A stretch of DNA of 64,000 nucleotides, taken from CAVVMA01 sp963788205. Its GTDB lineage: Bacteria; Desulfobacterota; Binatia; Binatales; Binataceae. Each line of letters opens with the position of its first letter. Within the stretch, counting starts at the first letter, position 1. The stretch covers positions 558,001 through 622,000 of the forward strand of contig CAWBGG010000005.1 of the NCBI GenBank assembly GCA_963788205.1, read 5' to 3'. A program made the position numbers and the translations under genes. A model generated the notes under the pieces. The model worked only from the letters and a program-made list of their open reading frames with translations, was not told the origin of the DNA and ran no database searches. Below, one piece after another: positions 6,631 to 15,207 of this stretch.

Positions 6631-7146
6631 TTAAGGAGCACCCCAGGCCGGTTTGCCGTCTTGATTGTAGAAAGCCAACCCCGGAGTGTCGGTGGCCGGA
6701 ATATCCAGACTGGTGCGCAACTTGCCGCTCGGGTCATAAAGCCCGAAGCCCGGCGTTCCGTCCAGACCCAACGCGAGGGTCTCGCGCTCCTTGCCGGTCT
6801 GATCGTAGAGGTCCAGGCCGGGCGATCCGTTGGCGGCAAGGTCCAGTGTGACCCGGGTCTGGCCTTTGCTGTCATTGAAGTTGAGACCCACCGAGCCGTC
6901 ACTCATAACACCCATCGCGCCCCGCACTTTACCGTCACTGCCGAGCAGCACGAACTGCTGGGCCTCCAGGCTTTTGCTCTGCTGCGGCGCCGCCTGCGCC
7001 ATCAGAACCAATGCGCCCGCGAACAGTACCACGGCGCCCGTCACCAGCTTAAGCCGCCGCTGCGCGCGCTGGAGTTGCACCTGCTGATGCTCGAGTTGTC
7101 TAACCCGTTCGATCAGCTCACCTGTTGTTTGCTCCATGTTCCACAT
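6631..7146 (-). CDS. Membrane-anchored protein with Gly/Asp beta repeats
   Basis: 171 residues. An N-terminal coiled coil (~5-35, 'LIERVRQLEHQQVQLQRAQ') precedes one membrane segment (~36-52), then about five ~24-residue repeats of the type 'G.PGL.LYD.TGK.R.TL' to the end. The repeats suggest a short beta-solenoid or sheet outside the inner membrane. No function is known to me. ATG 7137 is an alternative start. Confidence 0.6.
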   Translation of the reverse strand: MWNMEQTTGELIERVRQLEHQQVQLQRAQRRLKLVTGAVVLFAGALVLMAQAAPQQSKSLEAQQFVLLGSDGKVRGAMGVMSDGSVGLNFNDSKGQTRVTLDLAANGSPGLDLYDQTGKERETLALGLDGTPGFGLYDPSGKLRTSLDIPATDTPGLAFYNQDGKPAWGAP

Positions 7147-7251
7147 CCGCTCTAATCCGAAAATTCCATTTTGAATCCTGATTCAGACTCGCACCGACAC
7201 GAGGCAGTTTGCAAGCGCGAAGTTCGAGCTCCGTTTCGGGGCCCGGAAGGG

Positions 7252-7524
7252 TCAAGCGATAGCGCCGCCGCCGAGCGCCGGCAGAAAGTAGACCTCGCTC
7301 GATTCGTTTACCGCGTCGAGCAGGCCGCCAGTCGCGATCTCACCGTCGATCGACACTGCGATCGACGGCTTTACTTCGTCGCCTTCGACCAGTTGCGCGC
7401 GAATTCCGGGGAACTGGCGATCCAGGTCGTCGATTAGCGCCCGCACGTTGCGGCCGCGGGCGATGGCGCGTTCGCCGCCGGCGGTGAACTTGCGAAGCGC
7501 CGCCGGGATAAAGACCGTTGCCAT
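7252..7524 (-). CDS. MoaD/ThiS-family sulfur carrier-like protein
   Basis: 90 residues with the MoaD/ThiS beta-grasp pattern: 'MATVFIPAALRKFTAGG', 'VRALIDDLDRQFPGI', 'VSIDGE', and the late 'SSEVYFLPALGGGAIA'. The functional Gly-Gly is followed by Ala-Ile-Ala, so the tail would need trimming to be thiocarboxylated. It is the last gene of the molybdenum hydroxylase operon, 39 bp after the large subunit, so a link to molybdopterin sulfur supply is plausible. Confidence 0.75.
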   Translation of the reverse strand: MATVFIPAALRKFTAGGERAIARGRNVRALIDDLDRQFPGIRAQLVEGDEVKPSIAVSIDGEIATGGLLDAVNESSEVYFLPALGGGAIA

Positions 7525-7563
7525 GTCCGCGCCGGCGCGTATCGATTCGGGTCCGACGGCGCT

Positions 7564-9855
7564 TCAGTCCGCCGCCACTAGCCGGGCCGGCTCCTGCCGC
7601 GCGGCCAGAATCGCCTTCAGCAGATGCGGCGGCGACATCGGCAGTTGGGTCATCCGCACTCCGACCGCGCGATAGATCGCGTTGGCGACCGCCGCCGGCG
7701 GCGGCACGATCGAGACCTCGCCGACGCCGCGCACGCCCAGCGGATGGGTCGGGTTGGGAACCTCGACGATGATCGTATCGATCGCCGGCAGGTCCAGGCA
7801 GGTCGGCATCCGGTAGTCGAGCAGGCCGGTGTTACGCAGCACGCCCTTGTCGTCGTAGAAATATTCTTCGTTGAGCGCCCATCCGATTCCCTGCGCGGTC
7901 CCGCCTTGCATCTGGCCCTCGACGTAGCTCGGATGAATCGCCCGGCCCGCATCCTGCGCGACGGTGCAGCGCAGAATCTGGACCTTGCCGGTTTCGGGAT
8001 CGACCTCCACGTCCACGCAGGTGGCGGCAAAGGCGGGCGCGGCGCCGCGCGCATTGAGGCTCGCGCGCCCGACGACAGGTCCGCCCGCGCGGGCGAGCCG
8101 GCCGGCCATCTGCTTGATCGTCATCGGCTTCACGCCGTTGCCCTTGGCGGCAAAGGCGCCGTCGCGGAACTCCAAATCGTCGGGTTTTTTGTCCATCAGT
8201 TTGGCGGCGCGTTCCTTCAACTGGTTGATCGCGTCCTGCGCCGCCTGATAGACCGCCATCCCGGTGGCGAAGGTCACGCGGCTGCCGCCGGTCACGTCGG
8301 TATGGCCGATCGAGTCCGTGTCAGCCACCTGCGCACGCACGTCGTCGAACTTAAGCCCCAGCACCTCGGCCGCGATCATCGCCATCGAGGCGCGGCTGCC
8401 GCCGATATCCGGCGAGCCGGTCACGACGCTCGCGGTGCCGTCGGTATGGATATTCACGGTCGCGGAGGATTGCATCCCGGCGTTGAACCAGAAGCCCGCG
8501 GCGACGCCGCGCCCGCGATTGGGACCGGTCAGCGGCGACTTGTAGTGCGCGCTGTTCCTGATCGCTTCGCAGGTCTCGATGAATCCGATGCGCCGGAAGG
8601 GCGGGCCGGCGGGATGGGGCGAGCCTTCGCGCGCGCCGTTCAGGAGCCGCATCGCGAGCGGATCGATCCCGCATTTCTCGGCCAGCTCGTCGATTACAGT
8701 TTCAGCGGCGAAGGCGGCGTTGGTCGCGCCCGGCGCGCGATAGGCCGCGGTCTTGGGCCGGTTCACGACCACGTCGTAGGCGTCGATCTGAACGTTCTCG
8801 ATCACATAGGGGGCCAGAATCGTCATCGCACCGGCCATCACGGGCGAGCCGGGAAAGGCGCCGGCCTCGTACGCCATCCAGACTTTCGCGGCGACAATTT
8901 TGCCGTCCCTGGTCGCGCCCATCTTGACCTTGATCGTCGAGCCGGAGGTCGGGCCGCTGGCGCGCAGCACTTCCGCGCGGCTCATCACCAGCTTCACCGG
9001 ATGGCCGGTCTTCTGCGATAGCAGCACCGAGAGCGGTTCGAGATAAATGGTGGTCTTGCCACCGAAGCCGCCGCCGATTTCGGCCGGCACGACCTTGAGC
9101 TTGCCGACCTCGATTCCGAGCACCTTGGCGCTCAGCGAGCGCACGTCGAACGCGCCCTGGGTAGAGCAATAGATCGTCGCGTGGCCGTCGGAGTTGTAGA
9201 TTCCAACCGCGTTGTGCGGCTCGATATAGCCCTGATGGACCATCGCGGTCTTGAACTCTCGCTCGACGATATAGTCGGCGGACTTGAAGCCCGCTTCGGG
9301 GTCGCCCTTCTTGATCGGCAGATGCATCGCGACGTTGGTCGGCTGGTCGCCGGACTCGGGATTGCGCAACTCGGGAAGCAGGATCGGCGCGTCAGGCTCC
9401 ATCGCGCGCTCCACGGTCATCACGGGCGGCAGCAACTCGTAATCCACTTCGATCAGCCGCAGCGCCTCCTCCGCGATATGCGGGCTGGTCGCGGCCACGG
9501 CGGCGATCGCGTGACCGTCGTAGAGCACCTTGCCGTGCGCGAGCACGTTCAACGCCAGATGGCGCGGGTTCATCGCGGCTTCGCCGACCGCCTCGGTCTT
9601 GTTCTCGGGCAGCGCCGGCAGGTCGGCGGCGGTGATGATCGCCTTGACGCCCGGCAGCTTCAGCGCCTTGGCGGTGTTGATCGATTTGATCCGCGCATGC
9701 GCGTGCGGACTGCGCAGGAGCTTACCGTGCAGCATCCCGGGAAAGGCGTAATCAGCGCCGTACTTGGCGCGCCCGGTGACCTTGTCGGTGCCATCGGGGC
9801 GAATCGGCCGCGTGCCGATAACTTTGAAGTGCGGGGTCTGGGTTGGTTCTGGCAT
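7564..9855 (-). CDS. Molybdenum-binding large subunit of a xanthine/aldehyde/CO dehydrogenase-type hydroxylase
   Basis: 763 residues, the usual family length. 'GGGFGGK' (261-267) binds the molybdopterin cytosine dinucleotide, 'AYRAPGATNAAFA' (371-383) is the active-site loop, and 'GVRGVGE' near residue 715 carries the catalytic Glu. The loop is not the AYxCSFR of form I CO dehydrogenase, so a xanthine, aldehyde or aromatic hydroxylase is more likely and the substrate is open. The operon order (transcribed right to left) is FAD subunit, 2Fe-2S subunit, large subunit, MoaD-like; a 362-bp repeat-filled gap separates it from the 2Fe-2S gene. Confidence 0.9.
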   Translation of the reverse strand: MPEPTQTPHFKVIGTRPIRPDGTDKVTGRAKYGADYAFPGMLHGKLLRSPHAHARIKSINTAKALKLPGVKAIITAADLPALPENKTEAVGEAAMNPRHLALNVLAHGKVLYDGHAIAAVAATSPHIAEEALRLIEVDYELLPPVMTVERAMEPDAPILLPELRNPESGDQPTNVAMHLPIKKGDPEAGFKSADYIVEREFKTAMVHQGYIEPHNAVGIYNSDGHATIYCSTQGAFDVRSLSAKVLGIEVGKLKVVPAEIGGGFGGKTTIYLEPLSVLLSQKTGHPVKLVMSRAEVLRASGPTSGSTIKVKMGATRDGKIVAAKVWMAYEAGAFPGSPVMAGAMTILAPYVIENVQIDAYDVVVNRPKTAAYRAPGATNAAFAAETVIDELAEKCGIDPLAMRLLNGAREGSPHPAGPPFRRIGFIETCEAIRNSAHYKSPLTGPNRGRGVAAGFWFNAGMQSSATVNIHTDGTASVVTGSPDIGGSRASMAMIAAEVLGLKFDDVRAQVADTDSIGHTDVTGGSRVTFATGMAVYQAAQDAINQLKERAAKLMDKKPDDLEFRDGAFAAKGNGVKPMTIKQMAGRLARAGGPVVGRASLNARGAAPAFAATCVDVEVDPETGKVQILRCTVAQDAGRAIHPSYVEGQMQGGTAQGIGWALNEEYFYDDKGVLRNTGLLDYRMPTCLDLPAIDTIIVEVPNPTHPLGVRGVGEVSIVPPPAAVANAIYRAVGVRMTQLPMSPPHLLKAILAARQEPARLVAAD

Positions 9856-9954
9856 TGGTCTAACCCCTATGTCCTGCCTCTACCTACTGGAGGGTTTTGC
9901 ATCATTCTGAGCGCACATCGTTAAGAACCTCGGCCCGGAGGCAAGCGGCGAATG

Positions 9955-10170
9955 CGCCCTCACCCTGACCCTCTCCCGGTGGGAGAGGGAACTGGAAAGC
10001 TGGTGAGTTCCCACGGAGAGCCTCCAGGATTTTCTCTCTGGCGAAGCAGAGCAAGGAAATTGGCTGGCCTCAACAAGCAGCCTGAAATTCCCTCTCCCTT
10101 CGGGAGAGGGCGAGCGGCGCTGTGTTTGCGCTCTTGTGCAAACGCCGCGCCGCGCGGGTGAGGGCGTCAT
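9955..10170 (+). repeat. Composite palindromic repeat between hydroxylase subunit genes
   Basis: Two hairpins, CCCTCTCCCGGTGGGAGAGGG (9970-9990) and CCCTCTCCCTTCGGGAGAGGG (10090-10110), lie inside outer inverted ends (CGCCCTCACC near 9955, GGTGAGGGCG near 10160). It fills most of the 362-bp gap between two genes of one operon. It has no open reading frame of note and looks like a REP/MITE-type element. Confidence 0.55.
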
Positions 10171-10217
10171 GGACCGCGTCAAATCGGGTGAGGAGATCAC
10201 GACATTCCCACCCGAGG

Positions 10218-10712
10218 TTACGCGGCGCCGCGGCGCGCGTGTGAGATCTCTTTCGCCGCATCCTGAACCGCGCGGACGATCTTGTCGTAGCCGGTGCATC
10301 GGCAGAGATTCCCCGCCAGCGCGTAGCGGATTTCCGCTTCGCTCGGGCTCGGATTGCGATCGAGCAGCGCCTTGGCCGAAATCAGGAAGCCCGGCGTGCA
10401 TATTCCGCACTGGAGGCTCGCGTCCTCCAGGAACTTCTGCTGCAAGGGATGGAGCCGGGCGCCGTCGGCGAGCCCCTCGACCGTTACGATCTTGCGCCCC
10501 TGCGCCTCGACCCCGAGCATCAGGCACGAGCAGACCGCGCGCCCATCGACCAGCACGGTGCAGGCGCCGCAATCGCCGGTCAGGCAGCCTTCTTTCGAGC
10601 CGGTCAATTCGAGCACGTCGCGCAGGGTCTCGAGCAGGCTCTGGCGCGGCTCGCAGAGAAACTCGGTGGTCTCGCCGTTGATAGTCGCTTCTACCTGTAC
10701 TTTCCTCGACAT
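10218..10712 (-). CDS. 2Fe-2S small subunit of the molybdenum hydroxylase
   Basis: 164 residues, the full family length. The plant-type cluster is bound by Cys43, Cys48, Cys51 and Cys63 ('GCLTGDCGAC', 'CSC'), and the second by Cys102, Cys105, Cys137 and Cys139 ('CGICTPG', 'CRCTG'). It passes electrons from the molybdenum site to the FAD subunit. It starts 25 bp after the FAD-subunit gene. Confidence 0.93.
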   Translation of the reverse strand: MSRKVQVEATINGETTEFLCEPRQSLLETLRDVLELTGSKEGCLTGDCGACTVLVDGRAVCSCLMLGVEAQGRKIVTVEGLADGARLHPLQQKFLEDASLQCGICTPGFLISAKALLDRNPSPSEAEIRYALAGNLCRCTGYDKIVRAVQDAAKEISHARRGAA

Positions 10713-10737
10713 TACTTTCTACCGTAATCCTTGTCTA

Positions 10738-11637
10738 TTAGTTCTTGCGCGCGCGCTCCGCCGCGATCGCAACCGCACGCCGGGTCAGCACGGCCACGAT
10801 ATGGCGCCGGTACTCGGCCGTCCCGCGCATGTCATCGATCGGCGAGCTGGCCTCGGTCGCGAGCCGACCGGCCTGCTCGAGCGCCGCCGCGTCGAGCTTC
10901 TTTCCGATCAGCGCCGCAGCCGCCTTGGCAGCGAGGATCGGCGTCGGCCCGACCGCGGCCAGCGCGATTCGCGCGGCGACACACTTGTCGCCGTCGAGCG
11001 TAATCGAGGCGCCTACGCCGGCCACCGCGATATCCATCTCGTTGCGGGGAATCAGCCGCAGATAGGCGTCCGACGAATGGGCTCGCGGCGCGGGAATGAG
11101 AAACTCGACCAGCAACTCGCCCGGCTGCAACACGGTGCGTCCCGGTGAGAGCACGAAGCTCTCGACGGGCGCCTCGCGCGTACCGGCGCGGCCCGCGATT
11201 TTCGCGATAGCGCCGAGCGCGATCAGCGCCGGAGTGGTATCGGCCGCGGGCGAGCCGTTGCACAGATTGCCGCCGATCGAGGCGCGGTTCTGAATCTGCA
11301 GCGACCCGATCAGATGCGCCGCCTCGGTCAGACCGGGGTAATGCTTATGCATCAGTAGACTCTCGTACACCTCGATACACGGAACGGCGCCGCCCAGGCG
11401 CAAGCCGGTCTTCGCGTCGAAGCTCAGTTGGCGCAACTCCGGGATATTCTTGACGTCCACCAGATGCTCCTGGCGGCGCACGCCGGCGCGCATCTGGATC
11501 AGGATGTCAGTGCCGCCGCACAGCGGCCGCGCCTTCTCGCCCAAGCCGCCGAGTAGCTTCAGCGCCTGCTCGAGCGTAGCCGGAGCTTCGTACTGGATTT
11601 CGTGCAAGGCTGACGGTCCTCCGGTTCCAGGCGGCAT
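10738..11637 (-). CDS. FAD-binding medium subunit of the molybdenum hydroxylase
   Basis: 299 residues. The FAD motifs are 'CGGTDILIQM' (40-49) and 'ASIGGNLCNGSPAAD' (119-133), as in CoxM-type subunits, with the C-terminal CO dehydrogenase flavoprotein domain after residue ~185. It is the promoter-proximal gene of the operon, and the 210-bp gap to its right holds the divergent promoters for this operon and the kinase-like gene. Confidence 0.92.
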   Translation of the reverse strand: MPPGTGGPSALHEIQYEAPATLEQALKLLGGLGEKARPLCGGTDILIQMRAGVRRQEHLVDVKNIPELRQLSFDAKTGLRLGGAVPCIEVYESLLMHKHYPGLTEAAHLIGSLQIQNRASIGGNLCNGSPAADTTPALIALGAIAKIAGRAGTREAPVESFVLSPGRTVLQPGELLVEFLIPAPRAHSSDAYLRLIPRNEMDIAVAGVGASITLDGDKCVAARIALAAVGPTPILAAKAAAALIGKKLDAAALEQAGRLATEASSPIDDMRGTAEYRRHIVAVLTRRAVAIAAERARKN

Positions 11638-11847
11638 GACGCTCGCCCGAACATCTCACCCGAACACCTCATTAAATAGCGTACCCTGCGGCCGCGGGGC
11701 AATTAAGAGCCGGCGCACACAAACCGGTCCCGGCCTATTTGACGAGTCAACGGTCGCGGCCACAGCGATCGTAGAGATTCCGCCGGCCTACCCCTGTGAC
11801 TGCGAAGGTCTTATGTTGGGATGTAATTTTGGGTAACGAAAGAGGGT

Positions 11848-13704
11848 ATGCCTGCGGTGATTGCGCCCAATGCGCTCGTAGGAAATCGCTACCGAGTCAT
11901 CTGCCCGCTGGGCGGCGGCGGGATGAAGCAGGTCTATCTCGCCCACGACACCCGGCTCGCCAACCGTCCCTGCGCGCTGGCCGAGATGATCGACAGCTTC
12001 GCCGACCCCAAAGACCGGCAGACCGCAGCTGCCGCATTCCATCGCGAGGCCGATATGCTCGCGGGTCTGGCGCACAATCGCATCGTCCGTATCTACGACA
12101 AATTCAGCGAGGGCAACCGCCACTTCCTGGTCATGGAGTACGTCGAGGGCGAGACCCTGGAGGACAGGCTCAAGGCGGCCGGCGGCAAGCTCGACGAATC
12201 CGCGACGATCGACGTCGCTCTGCAGGTTCTCGACGCGCTCGAGTACCTGCACTCGTGCACCCCGCCGGTGATCTACCGCGACCTCAAGCCTTCCAACTTG
12301 ATAGTCAGCGCCGACGGCCGCGTGAAAATGGTCGATTTCGGCATCGCCCGATTCTTTCAGCCGCAGGCCACCGCGACCATGGTCGGAACCCAGGGCTATG
12401 CGCCACCCGAGCAATACAAGGGCAAGGCTGAGGCGCGCAGCGACCTTTACGCACTCGGCGCGACCATGCACTTTATGCTGACCGGGCGCGACCCCGCGCT
12501 GGAACCGCCTTTCATGTTCCCTCCGGTCCAGCAGCTATGCGCCGGATGCAGCCCGACGCTCGTAGATTTGATTACCGAAGCGCTCGCCCTTGACCTGAAG
12601 GATCGCGTGCCCAGCGCCGCCGACTTCAGGCGCCGGCTGATGAGGCTCAAAAACCCCACCGCGACCTCGATCGCGTCGCCCCGCAGCCCGCGCCCGACGG
12701 CCTCCAGCGCGCCTACCGTGGCCGCCCTCGATGCGCCATTGTGCGCCCATTGCGCCAAGCCGATTCCTGCCGATGCGCGCTTTTGCCCCTATTGCAGCGC
12801 CGATCTCTCCGTTGCGCCGCAACCGCCGGCGCGGGAACGAACCGGAGTCGCAGCTCGCGCTGCCCTATTAGCGGGCGGTATCCTCGCGCTCTTCGCTCTC
12901 GCCTTCACCGGGGTCTATTACTACCAGCAATATCAGGGGGAACAGCAGCGCGTCGCCGCTGCACGCGACCAGCCGCTCCAAGCGTCGGCCGGTACATTTC
13001 GCGACTGCGACGGGTGCCCGGAGATGGTGGTAGTGCCTGCGGGAAGCTTCACGATGGGCTCGCCATCATCGGAGCCGAAGCGCTCCCCCGGCGAGGGTCC
13101 GCAGCACCGCGTAACCATCGGCCAAGCCTTCGCGGTCGGCAAGTACCCGGTCACGCGCGACGAATATTCGCGGTTTGCGTCGGAGACCGGCCGCGACCAC
13201 GAAAACCCCGGTTTTCCGCAAACGGGCAGGCATCCGGCAGTGTTGGTAAGCTGGGATGACGCGAAAGCGTATGTGGCATGGCTTAGTCAGAAAACCGGGC
13301 ACAGCTATCGTCTATTGTCCGAATCGGAATATGAATATGCGGAGCGCGCCGGAACAACCACCGCCTACTGGTGGGGCGACAGCGACGCCGACCTTTGTGG
13401 ATACGCCAACGGCGGTCCGTGCAATCACCACGGCACGGTACCGGTTGGAAGTTACCCGGCAAACGCCTTTGGGCTGTACGACATGGCGGGGAATGTATGG
13501 GAATATACCGAAGATTGCTGGAACGAGAGCTATGCGGGAGCGCCCGACGACGGGACGGCTTGGACGACGGGAACTTGTATCGTGCGTGTCGTGCGCGGCG
13601 GCTCGCGGTACAGCGGCGCGGGGTACCTTCGCTCCGCGTTCCGCTACGCGCTCGGTGCCGGCAGCGGCGACGCCGAGGGCTTCCGTGTTGCCAGGACGCT
13701 ATAG
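11848..13704 (+). CDS. Ser/Thr kinase-like domain, zinc ribbon, membrane segment and FGE-like domain fusion
   Basis: 618 residues. Residues 14-265 have a protein kinase fold: 'LGGGGMKQVY' (21-30), 'YRDLKPSN' (143-150) and 'DFG' (163-165). The position of the ATP-binding VAIK lysine is Ala45 ('CALAEM'). A zinc ribbon with Cys299, 302, 313 and 316 follows, then a membrane helix (~335-358) and a sulfatase-modifying-factor domain (~390-618: 'MVVVPAGSFTMGS', 'AGNVWEYTEDCW', 'VVRGGSRY', 'GFRVAR'). The FGE domain lacks the cysteines of true formylglycine oxidases (RGGSW.C), so it is more likely a binding domain. The kinase half should be cytoplasmic and the FGE half outside. Confidence 0.85.
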   Translation: MPAVIAPNALVGNRYRVICPLGGGGMKQVYLAHDTRLANRPCALAEMIDSFADPKDRQTAAAAFHREADMLAGLAHNRIVRIYDKFSEGNRHFLVMEYVEGETLEDRLKAAGGKLDESATIDVALQVLDALEYLHSCTPPVIYRDLKPSNLIVSADGRVKMVDFGIARFFQPQATATMVGTQGYAPPEQYKGKAEARSDLYALGATMHFMLTGRDPALEPPFMFPPVQQLCAGCSPTLVDLITEALALDLKDRVPSAADFRRRLMRLKNPTATSIASPRSPRPTASSAPTVAALDAPLCAHCAKPIPADARFCPYCSADLSVAPQPPARERTGVAARAALLAGGILALFALAFTGVYYYQQYQGEQQRVAAARDQPLQASAGTFRDCDGCPEMVVVPAGSFTMGSPSSEPKRSPGEGPQHRVTIGQAFAVGKYPVTRDEYSRFASETGRDHENPGFPQTGRHPAVLVSWDDAKAYVAWLSQKTGHSYRLLSESEYEYAERAGTTTAYWWGDSDADLCGYANGGPCNHHGTVPVGSYPANAFGLYDMAGNVWEYTEDCWNESYAGAPDDGTAWTTGTCIVRVVRGGSRYSGAGYLRSAFRYALGAGSGDAEGFRVARTL

Positions 13705-13828
13705 CCTCTCGCATCTTAACCTGTGCCTGCTCATAGTTCCCTGTGCTCTGTAAACATCGGCTGTCTGGCAACATCGCGGTCCGATGCGCAACAGGGCGCG
13801 CGACGGTTCCTTGCGAGGGAGGAAAACA

Positions 13829-14341
13829 ATGCCTTGGGAAGGGCCGAAAAAACTGCGCGAGTTGTTAGATCGACCCGGTGGTCTCGACCCAGCAATTCTC
13901 CCAGAAACTTCCGGTCTGTATGTCTTCTCGTTGAAACGGTGGGAACATGAGCCAGCAGACCTACTCTATCTAGGTTCCGGGCATGCGACTGAGAACACGA
14001 ATCTGGGCCACCGAATCGCCGCCGAGGTTGCGTCCGCTCTAGGATTTTGGGGCAAAGTTGCAGGCCACGGTCATGGCGGCATCCTTTTGTCTAAAAAGTA
14101 CTGCCGACCGAATGGGATAAATCCCTTGGACCTTCATTTAGGTTGGCTCGTCCTGCCGAAGAACATTTGTCCCGTCCCCTGTGAAAAAAAGCTCCACGCG
14201 CGTCACTATCACGAGCTGTCGCCACAGCTACTGAACGGCCCAAGGGTGAACCGCTGCGGAAGGGAGACTTGCAGCAAGCGCGAGTGTGCCGACATTGCGA
14301 AGGGCTCTCTGAGGTGCGCGCATTGTTATGCAGAGCTATAA
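13829..14341 (+). CDS. GIY-YIG-like small protein with C-terminal Cys cluster
   Basis: 170 residues; ATG 13829 has GAGGGAGG just upstream, better than an in-frame ATG at 13784. 'SGLYVFSLKRW' followed by 'DLLYLGSGHA' and 'LGHRIAAEV' resembles the GIY...YIG strands and the conserved Arg of GIY-YIG nucleases. The C-terminus has 'RCGRETCSKRECADI' and 'LRCAHCYAEL', a possible zinc site. No neighbour clarifies its role. The GIY-YIG assignment is by motif only. Confidence 0.5.
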   Translation: MPWEGPKKLRELLDRPGGLDPAILPETSGLYVFSLKRWEHEPADLLYLGSGHATENTNLGHRIAAEVASALGFWGKVAGHGHGGILLSKKYCRPNGINPLDLHLGWLVLPKNICPVPCEKKLHARHYHELSPQLLNGPRVNRCGRETCSKRECADIAKGSLRCAHCYAEL

Positions 14342-14481
14342 GAAAGGGGTGGCAGCGAGCACGATCGCGCTATTTCCCAGTATTTCCCGGCGGGCCCGGA
14401 CTCTCCGACTCGATTGGCTCAAAGTCGCGTTCGAGGCCAACCGTCAGACGGTTCCGGTGATGGGTCGGTTTGACTTGACCG

Positions 14482-14592
14482 TCAGCTGATGAGGCGCTCG
14501 GCTTCAGCCAGCAAGGTATAGGCGAGTATCCGTTCGGCGGTTGGCCTGAGATATGCCCTGAGCGAGTTGCCGCGTTCAAGCCGCAACTCCAT
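14482..14592 (-). CDS. Possible 36-residue small protein
   Basis: An ATG-started frame with plausible composition: 'MELRLERGNSLRAYLRPTA' followed by a helix 'ERILAYTLLAEAERLIS'. It lies downstream of the APH halves on the same strand in an otherwise empty 317-bp gap. It may instead be the tail of a lost gene. I see no homologue pattern. Confidence 0.25.
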   Translation of the reverse strand: MELRLERGNSLRAYLRPTAERILAYTLLAEAERLIS

Positions 14593-14658
14593 GTTTGCGG
14601 TCACACGGCAACTGAGGGCGGCGACGCGCCTGAAGGTCCTGCGAGCGCGCACAGCCGA

Positions 14659-15207
14659 TCACCCGGCGCAGAACCCCAACTGCGAGGCGACGAGCGCGGC
14701 GCCACGGGCCAGCGCGGGGGCCTGGTTGCCCATCAGCGCGAAGCGCGGGTCGCTGGTCTGGCCGCGCGCGTAGCGGGCGTAGATTTGCTCGACTACCGTG
14801 GCGTTTTTCCAATGCGCCCACGCGCGATAGAACGCCATCTGACTCAAGTCGCGCCCGGTGCGCTTGGCGTAACGCACCATCATCTCGTCGCGCGTGAGAA
14901 ATCCTGGCGCGAGCGTGTGAACGTGGCCCTGGCTGAGATCGAGCAGTTCGGGCGGGTCGGTGCGATCGCGCCAGTAGCCCATCGCCACGCCGAGATCGAT
15001 CAGCGGATCGCCGATCGTCGACATCTCCCAATCGAACACGCCGACCACGCGGCCCGGATCGTCCGCAGCCAGCATGATGTTGTGCAGGTAAAAATCGTTA
15101 TGGATCAGCGCCGGCGCCTGCGACTGGGGCAGATGCTCCAAAAACCACGCGCCGAGCTGGTTCATCAGCGGCACCTCGCGGGTCTTGGCCTTTTCCCAAC
15201 GGCCCAT
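14659..15207 (-). CDS. APH-family phosphotransferase, C-terminal part (frameshifted gene)
   Basis: Carries the catalytic half of an aminoglycoside-phosphotransferase fold: 'LIHNDFYLHNIML' (HxDxxxxN loop) and 'VFDWEMSTIGDPLIDLG' (Mg-binding DW/D region). The true coding continues upstream through 'GFVERQIKGW' into the N-terminal part once one base is restored near 15236. Homologues adjoin acyl-CoA dehydrogenases of the ACAD10/11 type and probably phosphorylate hydroxyacyl-CoA substrates. The annotated start here is only the first ATG of the open frame. Confidence 0.75.
   Translation of the reverse strand: MGRWEKAKTREVPLMNQLGAWFLEHLPQSQAPALIHNDFYLHNIMLAADDPGRVVGVFDWEMSTIGDPLIDLGVAMGYWRDRTDPPELLDLSQGHVHTLAPGFLTRDEMMVRYAKRTGRDLSQMAFYRAWAHWKNATVVEQIYARYARGQTSDPRFALMGNQAPALARGAALVASQLGFCAG

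Noticed and set aside
7624..9021. Long plus-strand open frame of 465 codons
   Set aside because: It is the opposite-strand shadow of the molybdenum hydroxylase large subunit; composition is Arg/His/Gly-rich without any motif.
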